Origin: Vibrio qingdaonensis
Lineage (GTDB): Bacteria > Pseudomonadota > Gammaproteobacteria > Enterobacterales > Vibrionaceae
Reading direction: 5' to 3'
Assembly: GCF_026191675.1 (NCBI RefSeq)
Contig: NZ_JAKRRY010000008.1
Span: 1 to 64,000 of the forward strand
DNA length: 64,000 nucleotides
Shown one piece after another: positions 8,821-16,444 of this stretch (position 1 is the first letter of the stretch; every line of letters starts with the position of its first letter). Made by a program: the position numbers and the translations under genes. The notes below the pieces were generated by a model, which did no database searches, was not told the DNA's origin, and saw nothing but the letters and a program-made list of their open reading frames with translations.

Positions 8821-11580
8821 TTGCTTGAAAAAGCGCCGCATGGTGGCGCAATTGCGGCAGTCGATGGTCATATGACCGCATTATCTCAACTCGAGTGGTT
8901 GATGTTTTGGGCAGAAGAGGAAAACTGGCAAATACAACAATTGATTGATTACCAAACTGATCAAGATCGTATTGAGATGCTTAAAGATGAAATTCGAAGC
9001 CTCACTCAAAGTCAGCAATTATTTGTTGAACGATTTGTTGCGATTAATGCTGACACCGAACAGGTCGCGTTACTGCTAGGTACCTTTTCAGATATTGCTT
9101 TTCAACAGAGTAGTCAGTTTCGCGGCACGTTGCTTAGCAGCGATAAACCTAATGCCTTACCTGTTGCCGAAGTGAATATTGGCATAAGCGCACTAGCGCT
9201 GCGTTTAAATTTGATACAGTCTGTTGCTGATTCCATCGAGATGCAACTTCGCAATGAAATTGGCGCATTGGTTGGCACCTTTGAACAAACGCGCATGGTT
9301 TTCTTTACTGGTATCGGGCTTCTTACTGCTCTGGTTATTTTTACGGGGGTGAACCTTGCTCATCGAGTCATTAAAAACCTAAATATAGTATTGAAATATC
9401 TAGAGGGCGGAGAACAAGAGCAGCAAGTTTCGTTAAGTGATCGCGTACGTGGCAATGATGAATTGAGCCGTTTTGCTCAAGAAGTTGAGCGACTTACGAT
9501 AGAGCGACAAGAGAGTCAGAAGCGACTTCTTGAAGCAAAAGAAGATGCTGAGCAGGCCAAGGAAAATGCGATTCAAGCCAGTAAAGCAAAAAGTAGCTTC
9601 TTGGCGAATATGTCTCATGAGATTCGTACACCGCTAAATGGGGTAATTGGCATATCAGAGGTGTTATCAGATACCGACTTGACGGCCACGCAAAAAGATT
9701 ATGTCGACACGATTGAAACCTCGTCTCATTTGTTGCTTAGTCTTATTAACGATATTTTAGACTTCTCAAAGATTGAATCTGGGATGTTACAAATCAACCC
9801 TCACTCCACGTCGATTCGTGAATCCATTTATGATATTGCATCGATTGTTGCTCCGAAGGTTAAAGAGAAAGGAATCCAGCTCAACGTTGACATTGATTCA
9901 ACAATACCGTTTAGGGTATTAGCCGATGACCATCGAATACGCCAGATCCTAATGAACTTTATGTCTAATGCGGTGAAATTTACTAGTGAAGGTAGCGTTA
10001 GCATTGGCGTGCATCATCAAGGTGAGCAAGACAACATGGCGAGCTTGGTCTTTGAAGTAAAAGATTCAGGGATAGGAATTGATGAATCACGACAGGCGAA
10101 TATTTTTGAAGCGTTTGCTCAAGAGGACGACTCTACAACAAGGCAGTTTGGGGGGACTGGACTCGGTTTGGCCATTAGTACCCAGCTTATTGAGCTAATG
10201 GGTGGGCACATTGAACTGGATTCTGAAAAAGGAAAAGGGAGTCGGTTTTATTTTACACTGAACTTACCCATTGATGAACGTACCTACCAGCATAGTCATG
10301 AACTCAAATTTGATGAGCTAGTGATGGTTTGTGACGATCTTGAGTACGAGGAGCGAATCAGACGAGATCTTACTTTTTATAATCTTGATATAGCGAGAGT
10401 GGTACCAAATCTAGCAAGTCTGCAGCCGTTTACTATGAACAAAAGAACGATTGTTATTTATGTGGAAGGTGGTTCCGTTTCTTCCAAGCACGATGAAGAC
10501 AGTTTTGCTCAGTTGAATTCGCATCAGTCAGCAATTTGTTTAATCAGGCAGTTTGAGAGTGTTAATCGAGATTTCGGGCGAAATATTAGTGCGCTCATTA
10601 CTTATCCGCTGCTGGGAAGTCGCTTACTCAAATCAATAGACGCGTGTTGTAAGGCGATCGAGCAAGGCGTTCCTTCGTTTACAAATAACGCTTTACTGAC
10701 AGAAAGCGTCTTTATATTGCTCGTAGAGGATAATCTCGTTAACCAAAAAGTGGCGTCGCTGCATCTTAAAAAACTTGGCTACGACTATGATATAGCGAAT
10801 AACGGCTTAGAGGCGGTTGAGCACTATAAGTCAGGTAAAAATTATAGTGTGGTATTGATGGATTGCATGATGCCCGTTATGGATGGCTTTGCAGCGACTA
10901 AGGTTATTCGGGATTATGAAACAGCAATAGATGCCCCACGAACTCCCATTATCGCATTAACGGCGAGTGTGGTGGATGACGATATTCAAAAGTGTTTTGA
11001 TGCTGGAATGGATGACTACGTACCGAAACCATTCAAGGCGGAGATCCTTAAACAAAAATTGGTGAGCAGTGTAGAAGTCAAGGCTGAAAATATTGCTAAT
11101 CAAGCGTCTCACCAGCAGTCTACTAAGGTCAATGATGGAGGTAGTGACGAATCCCAAAATGCTGGTGACAAAAATACGTTTGCCTCCCCTGAGTTAGGTG
11201 CGGGGGAGGCAATTCGGGTATTGTTAGTGGAAGATAATATGGTTAATCAAAAGGTCGCATCGCTACATCTTAAAAAAGCTGGATATGACTATGTCATTGC
11301 TAATGACGGCCAGCAAGCGCTAGATATCTTCCAAAACGATCCCAACTTTGATGTGATTTTGATGGATTGCATGATGCCGGTTAAAGATGGCTTTACAGCA
11401 ACCAAGGACATTCGGAGCTACGAGAAGCAGCAAGGGATGTCCCCAACGCCAATTATCGCGTTAACGGCTAGCGTTGTAGATGATGATATTCAAAAATGTT
11501 TCGATGCCGGTATGGATGCGTATGTTCCAAAACCTGTGCGGCGTGAAAAACTTTTCCATGAGATGCAAAATTTGATTTAA
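8821..11580 (+). CDS. Hybrid histidine kinase with tandem receiver domains (5' end cut off by in-frame stop)
   Basis: Open for 919 codons in frame with the fragment before it. Order: rest of a helical, possibly NIT-like sensor; a second membrane helix (MVFFTGIGLLTALVIFTGVNLA); HAMP-like linker; HisKA with phospho-acceptor SHEIRTPLNG; HATPase_c with NFMSNAVKF and GGTGLGLAIS; then two receiver domains, each with an LLVEDN start, a LMDCMMP phospho-acceptor Asp and an ALTASV/PKP end. The two receivers are nearly the same sequence and look like a recent internal duplication. There is no good start just after the TGA (TTG at 8821, ATG at 8872), so expression as a free protein lacking helix 1 is doubtful. 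No cognate regulator is adjacent. Confidence 0.8.
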   Translation: MLEKAPHGGAIAAVDGHMTALSQLEWLMFWAEEENWQIQQLIDYQTDQDRIEMLKDEIRSLTQSQQLFVERFVAINADTEQVALLLGTFSDIAFQQSSQFRGTLLSSDKPNALPVAEVNIGISALALRLNLIQSVADSIEMQLRNEIGALVGTFEQTRMVFFTGIGLLTALVIFTGVNLAHRVIKNLNIVLKYLEGGEQEQQVSLSDRVRGNDELSRFAQEVERLTIERQESQKRLLEAKEDAEQAKENAIQASKAKSSFLANMSHEIRTPLNGVIGISEVLSDTDLTATQKDYVDTIETSSHLLLSLINDILDFSKIESGMLQINPHSTSIRESIYDIASIVAPKVKEKGIQLNVDIDSTIPFRVLADDHRIRQILMNFMSNAVKFTSEGSVSIGVHHQGEQDNMASLVFEVKDSGIGIDESRQANIFEAFAQEDDSTTRQFGGTGLGLAISTQLIELMGGHIELDSEKGKGSRFYFTLNLPIDERTYQHSHELKFDELVMVCDDLEYEERIRRDLTFYNLDIARVVPNLASLQPFTMNKRTIVIYVEGGSVSSKHDEDSFAQLNSHQSAICLIRQFESVNRDFGRNISALITYPLLGSRLLKSIDACCKAIEQGVPSFTNNALLTESVFILLVEDNLVNQKVASLHLKKLGYDYDIANNGLEAVEHYKSGKNYSVVLMDCMMPVMDGFAATKVIRDYETAIDAPRTPIIALTASVVDDDIQKCFDAGMDDYVPKPFKAEILKQKLVSSVEVKAENIANQASHQQSTKVNDGGSDESQNAGDKNTFASPELGAGEAIRVLLVEDNMVNQKVASLHLKKAGYDYVIANDGQQALDIFQNDPNFDVILMDCMMPVKDGFTATKDIRSYEKQQGMSPTPIIALTASVVDDDIQKCFDAGMDAYVPKPVRREKLFHEMQNLI

Positions 11581-11606
11581 CTCGTGTCAGCTTTTGCTTT
11601 TATATC

Positions 11607-11643
11607 AATAACTGGCGCCATTCTTGTGGCGCCAGTTATTATT
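11607..11643 (+). terminator. Terminator after the hybrid kinase
   Basis: Fourteen-base perfect stem (AATAACTGGCGCCA / TGGCGCCAGTTATT) with a six-base loop; AT-rich both sides, so it may work in both directions. Confidence 0.75.
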
Positions 11644-11917
11644 TAGATTTGTAAAAGAGAGGTTTGGCATAGCTTCTTCTAATAGAAGCGGTTTTCTTAT
11701 GAGTTGGAAGGCTGTTGTATGCACAGAAAGCTTAGGAACAACTCCAAGGCTAATGACTTGTAAATACAAGACTTCTACACTATCGCTTCGCATGATTCTT
11801 CAAAGATCTATTCGCTGGCTACACCATATAACCAAGTGAAAGATGAAAGCAGAGGCCATGACTGTGACGAAGAGTCGTGCTCACGAGTATATAAAATAAG
11901 TGTAGGGTTATATTAGA
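11641..11917. other. Intergenic region before the hydrolase gene
   Basis: About 275 bases with no gene recognised; open frames on either strand lack ribosome sites. Likely holds the promoter of the alpha/beta hydrolase. Confidence 0.4.
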
Positions 11918-12847
11918 ATGATTTTTTGGATAGTACTAATTGTGTTTTGTTGTGTTTGGATTCCTCCAGCACTTAGAAACAAAGAGCGTTATAAGCTCAA
12001 TGAAGTGAACCGCTCAGAGGCTCCTGGTCAGTTTGTAGAGTTGACTCATGGCGCGGTTCATTATGAGCTAACCGGCAACCCCGACGGACCACTCGTGGTG
12101 CTCGTCCATGGTTTTTCTGCTCCATCGTATATGTGGGACAAAAACGTGCCAGCCTTAGTCGAGGCTGGCTACCGAGTTTTACGGTTTGATCTTTACGGTA
12201 GAGGTTATTCAGCTAGACCTTCGACTAAATATGATACACAGCTATTTGTCGATCAAATTCAATCGTTAACTTCGAAGGTGGTTGGTGAACAACCATTTCA
12301 TATTGTTGGGTTGTCAATGGGGGGAGCCATTACCTCAGCATTTATTAGCCAATTTCCGAGCAAAATACTCAGTGTTATTTACTTAGCGCCGTTTAATAAA
12401 CCGATTGATATCGGCCCTTTAGTGAATCCCATCATTGGGCAATGGTTGGGCTATACGTTCTTTATTCCATCACTGGCTAAGAACCAACTCAATGATTTGG
12501 TTCAGCCTGAACTACAACCTGACTGGGTAAGTAAATTTGAACGTCAAATGCAATTTAAAGGGTTTAGAAGAGCGATTATTAGTTCAGGGCGCCACGTCAT
12601 AAATAAGGACCCAACTTTGAATTATGAGCAAGTCGGTAAGTTCGAGATAGAGAAATTACTGTTATGGGGAACCAGTGACAAAGTGATTACGATTGACGAT
12701 GCGCCGAGAGTGCAGCGGTTATTAGGTGAACATACTAATTTGGTTGTTTTGAAAGATGCAGGGCATGTGCTTCAATATGAACACTATACCGAGGTCAATA
12801 GCGCGATGATTGAGCACCTTAACCACGTTTCAAGTAAAGGTGTATAA
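11918..12847 (+). CDS. Membrane-anchored alpha/beta-hydrolase
   Basis: A 309-residue protein with an N-terminal hydrophobic helix (MIFWIVLIVFCCVWIP) that should anchor it to the inner membrane. The alpha/beta-hydrolase fold follows: oxyanion strand VVLVHGFSAPSYMWD, nucleophile elbow GLSMGG (Ser), acid in WGTSDKV and catalytic His in KDAGHVLQYE. All three catalytic residues are present. The family covers esterases, lipases and haloperoxidase-like enzymes; the substrate cannot be told. It stands alone between two intergenic gaps. Confidence 0.82.
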   Translation: MIFWIVLIVFCCVWIPPALRNKERYKLNEVNRSEAPGQFVELTHGAVHYELTGNPDGPLVVLVHGFSAPSYMWDKNVPALVEAGYRVLRFDLYGRGYSARPSTKYDTQLFVDQIQSLTSKVVGEQPFHIVGLSMGGAITSAFISQFPSKILSVIYLAPFNKPIDIGPLVNPIIGQWLGYTFFIPSLAKNQLNDLVQPELQPDWVSKFERQMQFKGFRRAIISSGRHVINKDPTLNYEQVGKFEIEKLLLWGTSDKVITIDDAPRVQRLLGEHTNLVVLKDAGHVLQYEHYTEVNSAMIEHLNHVSSKGV

Positions 12848-13151
12848 GGTAATGAGCGAATAAGCTTATGAGCGCACACAAAAGAAACATCTAACTAGGT
12901 GCTCGCGTGTTGTGATGATTGAGTTAATGGCTTGTGATGAACGCTGGCTACATTGTAAAGCAAATATCTTAACATATATATATTTGGTGTAATGTTCTGG
13001 TATGGTATTTAACTGCGATATTTAAAATTGATTAATCGCAATTAAGTTCGGATTTTGTATTGAGAATAGGTGGTCAATACATATAATAAACCAAAAGATT
13101 TAAAGCAGGAGCTTCTCGTTAGAGCTTCTGCTTTTTTATTGAGAATAAAAA
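12848..13151 (+). other. Long leader region of the antiporter gene
   Basis: About 300 bases with a TATATATATTT tract near 12975 that could hold a promoter, no gene, and a terminator hairpin that ends just before the antiporter start. The motif TTGAGAATA occurs twice (about 13060 and 13139), once on each side of the hairpin. Confidence 0.5.
13104..13138 (+). terminator. Intrinsic terminator or attenuator just before the antiporter start
   Basis: Stem AGCAGGAGCT / AGCTTCTGCT (ten pairs, one G-U) with a nine-base loop and a run of six T. It ends about 14 bases before the ATG at 13152, leaving no room for a promoter after it. Transcripts of the antiporter must read through it. Confidence 0.75.
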
Positions 13152-14570
13152 ATGAATAAAAACTCTGTCGGTTTGATAGGTCTGATTGCACTCGTGTTCG
13201 GTTCAATGATCGGAAGTGGTATTTTTAGCATTCCTCAGAATATGGCTGAACGAGCTTCTCTCGGCGCGGTTATTCTTGCGTGGGTAATAACTGGAGCTGG
13301 GATGCTATTGTTAGTGCATACGTTCAAGCTGTTATCAGAGCATAAGCCCGATTTAAATTCGGGTATCTTCTCTTATGCAAAGGCAGGCTTTGGCGAATAC
13401 GTTGGATTCCATTCTGCGTGGGGTTATTGGATCATGAGCTGCATGGGAAATGTCGCACTTTCAGTCATGATCAACGATTCTCTCGGATTGTTTTTCCCAG
13501 TATTGCTAGAGCATGGTATCGAAACAGTCATTCTTTGCTCCGGGTTATTGTGGACGATGAACTTTATCGCTTTGCGTGGCGTCCAAGCATCATCATTTAT
13601 CAATATTATTTCGACGGTGGGCAAACTGCTTGGTCTTACCTTGATTATTTGTATTTTGCTGGCCACATTTGATCCGCAACGCATGGTTGTCGATGTTTGG
13701 GGAGAGCAAAACAATCTGGGCACCGTTTTCTCGCAAGTTCAAAGTACCATGATGGTGACCCTATGGTGTTTTGTGGGGATTGAAGGTGCAGTCGTACTGT
13801 CTGGTAAGGCGAGGAAAAAATCTGATGTTGGAAAAGCGACACTCATTGGTTTTTTAGTGGCAATTACCATGTATACATTAATTTCAGTGTTAGCCTATGG
13901 CATTCTTCCTCAAGAAGAACTTGCGCTATTATCGAACCCTTCGGCGGCTTCATTGCTCGCTCATGCGGTTGGGCCATGGGGACGGTTATTAGTGAATATC
14001 TGCGTGTTAGTGTCGGTGTTCGGTGCGTTAGTCGCATGGACGATGTTAGTCGCCGAGGTGCCATTTGAAGCCGGACGAGTCGGAGAGTTTCCAAGCTTTC
14101 TTGCAAAAACAAATGAAAACGGCGCGCCATCGAGTTCGTTAAACATGTCGACTAGTTTTATGCAGGTATTGGTATTAATGGTGGTTCTGTTTGAAAACGT
14201 GTATTTGGCGGCGATTAATATCGCGTCAGTGATGGTGTTACCCTGCTATTTGCTCAGTAGCTTATATCTGCTTAAGATCGCGCTCTCTGGAAGCGAGTCG
14301 ACGGCGATAAAATCAAAACGTTATGCGCTTATCGCGGCATTATCCGCGGCATATTGTATTTGGTTGATTACTGCTGCAGGTGTAGAGTTCTTGTTAATGG
14401 CGACCATATTGTACGCAATTGGTATTCCGTTTTTTCGCTACACTCATTCAAAACGAATCAAGCTCGGTGAAAGCGTTTATGCCCGCAAAGACAAAGTACT
14501 AGAAGTGTTGTTGGTCTTGATGGCAATATTGTCCATCTACCTCATGGCGACAGGTTATCTTCACGCATAA
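13152..14570 (+). CDS. Basic amino acid/polyamine antiporter (APC superfamily, ArcD/YdgI-like)
   Basis: A 472-residue inner-membrane transporter with about 12 to 13 hydrophobic segments. The first segment has the APC signature GLIALVFGSMIGSGIFSIPQNMA, and EVPFEAGRVGEFPSFLAKTNENGAP is the loop typical of arginine/ornithine and lysine exchangers of the APA subfamily. It probably swaps a cationic amino acid for its decarboxylated or deiminated product. No arginine deiminase or decarboxylase genes are adjacent, so the exact substrate is open. The ribosome site is weak and a terminator hairpin lies immediately upstream, pointing to control by attenuation. Confidence 0.85.
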   Translation: MNKNSVGLIGLIALVFGSMIGSGIFSIPQNMAERASLGAVILAWVITGAGMLLLVHTFKLLSEHKPDLNSGIFSYAKAGFGEYVGFHSAWGYWIMSCMGNVALSVMINDSLGLFFPVLLEHGIETVILCSGLLWTMNFIALRGVQASSFINIISTVGKLLGLTLIICILLATFDPQRMVVDVWGEQNNLGTVFSQVQSTMMVTLWCFVGIEGAVVLSGKARKKSDVGKATLIGFLVAITMYTLISVLAYGILPQEELALLSNPSAASLLAHAVGPWGRLLVNICVLVSVFGALVAWTMLVAEVPFEAGRVGEFPSFLAKTNENGAPSSSLNMSTSFMQVLVLMVVLFENVYLAAINIASVMVLPCYLLSSLYLLKIALSGSESTAIKSKRYALIAALSAAYCIWLITAAGVEFLLMATILYAIGIPFFRYTHSKRIKLGESVYARKDKVLEVLLVLMAILSIYLMATGYLHA

Positions 14571-14617
14571 TTGCCTGTGTGATCGAATATCGCTTGTGAA
14601 TCTGTATCGCTACAAAA

Positions 14618-14643
14618 AATAAGGCGCCCTGTGGCGCCTTATT
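14618..14643. terminator. Bidirectional terminator between antiporter and mgsA
   Basis: Eleven-base perfect stem (AATAAGGCGCC / GGCGCCTTATT) with a four-base loop between two convergent genes, A-rich on the left and T/A-rich on the right. Confidence 0.8.
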
Positions 14644-14662
14644 AATAATGAGTGGGTAAGCC

Positions 14663-15118
14663 TTATGTACGCTCCGCAAGGTAAGCGTCATAATCAGGGA
14701 TTTCGATATCGACTTCTTTGCCAAGTAGATCTGACTCAAACAAGAAATTAGCCGTTGCGCGGTTAGTTGCGACAGGAATGTTCCAAACGCTCGCAATCCT
14801 AAGTAAGGCTTTAACATCAGGGTCATGCGGAACCGCATTAAGTGGATCCCAAAAGAAAATAAGCATATCCAGCTTACCCTCTGAAATAAGCGCACCAATT
14901 TGTTGGTCACCGCCCATAGGGCCACTGATCATGCTTTTTATCGCCAACCCAGTGTCTTTACTTAACATATTACCTGTTGTGCCTGTTGCATAAAGGAAGT
15001 GACCTTGTAACTTTTCTTTATTTTCCAGTACCCAACGAAGTAGCTCAGGCTTGTAATGGTCATGAGCCACAAGTGCGATATGCTTATGTGCAGGCATAGT
15101 ACGTATTTTCTTTTGCAT
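14663..15118 (-). CDS. mgsA: Methylglyoxal synthase
   Basis: Converts dihydroxyacetone phosphate to methylglyoxal and phosphate, a bypass of lower glycolysis when phosphate is limiting. The 151 residues match the enzyme's usual length. Visible blocks: [17 protein letters not shown], the phosphate site [24 protein letters not shown] with the catalytic Asp, [26 protein letters not shown] and the C-terminal [14 protein letters not shown]. It converges on the antiporter gene across a shared terminator. An AGGAT lies before the start. Confidence 0.95.
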   Translation of the reverse strand: MQKKIRTMPAHKHIALVAHDHYKPELLRWVLENKEKLQGHFLYATGTTGNMLSKDTGLAIKSMISGPMGGDQQIGALISEGKLDMLIFFWDPLNAVPHDPDVKALLRIASVWNIPVATNRATANFLFESDLLGKEVDIEIPDYDAYLAERT

Positions 15119-15190
15119 TCATTTATCCTGAGTTATTGAAATTCTACCAATGGGAATGTCTTGGCCATCGTCCGATATTGATTACTTTTT

Positions 15191-15246
15191 CTAAAAGCTA
15201 AAAGCTAAAAGCTAAAAGCTAAAAGCTAAAAGCTAAAAGCTAAAAG
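15191..15246. repeat. Perfect heptanucleotide tandem repeat, 8 copies
   Basis: Eight uninterrupted copies of CTAAAAG (56 bases) in the gap between mgsA and torT, about 70 bases before the mgsA start. Non-coding. Seven-base arrays of this kind change copy number by slippage. Confidence 0.95.
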
Positions 15247-15359
15247 CGTCGGTTCTGTTTGGATTAACAAACTCTCGCGAATTTCACATTCATATAGGGT
15301 ATTCGATGGTAATCGTCCTTACGTTATCAATCAATTAGGTTTAATAACAAGTGTGACAA

Positions 15360-16352
15360 TTAGTGTGAATGAACATTAAAAATAGGTCGAAAGCCAGTGG
15401 GTGACAATGACTCTTCGATCGCGTCAACACTTAGGTTGTCAGGTGTTAGCGTTTTAATGTGAGGAGCAAGGTCATGACCGTAAGGCTCATGTCGTAGATA
15501 GGACACCGCTTGTTGTATCGACAATCGACCTTGTTCCACCATTTTGTCAGTAGGGGAAAACGTCACCTTGTTGCGCAGTAATCCGCGATAAACACCATGA
15601 CTGAGATAGATGGACAGTAAATCGACGTGTTCACTAAGGTTTGCTGCTCTTACTTCACTGATTGCGGCTTCAATGGCAACAGCGCTACCGACGATATAGC
15701 GAAGGTTCGGTCTTGTTTCAATCACTTGCTGCACCAGGTTACGCTGTAACTCCTTGTCGTTGTCCGCCCAAAGCGTATCGGTGACCTTTATATCGGAGTC
15801 TTTGATGGCTTCGAGAAAACCAAGAATAACGGGTTTGGTCCCGCCGCTTGATTGCGGCCCCGGCAGTAGTGCTAGTTCAACACTGCCGCTATTTTTGGGA
15901 TGCTTATTCGCGAGAAATTGCCCGGTTTTGTACCCCATCCAATACCAGTCGACCCCAACGATGCCTTTTACGTGCTTTTTTTGATTTGCATCGACGATGA
16001 GATGGTTGACGGTCGCAAAAACAGGCGTATCACCAGTATATGCGCCTAGGTCATGCTGAAATGCGGTTGGAGAGACTGTGCCCAAGACAATGGCATCTGC
16101 CCCCCAAACGTTACAAGCTTTGAGTTGCTGACGCTGTTTTTCAATATTTGGATAGCCCCCGGATTCAAACACCTTAAGCTCGACGTTTAACGCCCTTGCT
16201 TCTTCTACCATGCCATAATTGACAGATAGCCAGTAAGAATCTTTCAAATGAGGGTAGATAGCGCATAGTTTCTCACCAGCACGGATTGTTGTCGTACTGA
16301 GCATGAATGCAATTGCGCTAACAATTGGAAAATAATTCATTTTTTTTGACAT
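15360..16352 (-). CDS. torT: TorT, periplasmic TMAO-sensing protein
   Basis: Periplasmic binding protein (330 residues) that binds trimethylamine N-oxide and presents it to TorS. It has a signal peptide (MSKKMNYFPIVSAIAFMLSTTTIRA) and a type I periplasmic binding fold: LCAIYPHLKDSYWLSVNYGMVEEA, VLGTVSPTAFQHDL, GVDWYWMGYKTGQFLA and LLPGPQSSGGTKPVILGF. The start MSKK was preferred over an upstream one because it gives a normal signal peptide. It is divergent from torS, 92 bases apart. TorR and the reductase genes are not in this window. Confidence 0.88.
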   Translation of the reverse strand: MSKKMNYFPIVSAIAFMLSTTTIRAGEKLCAIYPHLKDSYWLSVNYGMVEEARALNVELKVFESGGYPNIEKQRQQLKACNVWGADAIVLGTVSPTAFQHDLGAYTGDTPVFATVNHLIVDANQKKHVKGIVGVDWYWMGYKTGQFLANKHPKNSGSVELALLPGPQSSGGTKPVILGFLEAIKDSDIKVTDTLWADNDKELQRNLVQQVIETRPNLRYIVGSAVAIEAAISEVRAANLSEHVDLLSIYLSHGVYRGLLRNKVTFSPTDKMVEQGRLSIQQAVSYLRHEPYGHDLAPHIKTLTPDNLSVDAIEESLSPTGFRPIFNVHSH

Positions 16353-16444
16353 GGACTCATCGTTTAGTAGCAACTGAAGATCGAACCATGCAAAATATAG
16401 CGTACTATCAGAGTGTAAAGAAGTGGATTCTCACGGAGTCATGC

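Noticed and set aside
8821..11580. TGA at 8818-8820 as a selenocysteine codon
   Set aside because: No stem-loop of SECIS type is obvious right after it and histidine-kinase sensor domains are not selenoproteins; nonsense mutation or error is simpler.
15191..15246. Repeat array as a CRISPR
   Set aside because: Units of seven bases are contiguous with no spacers.
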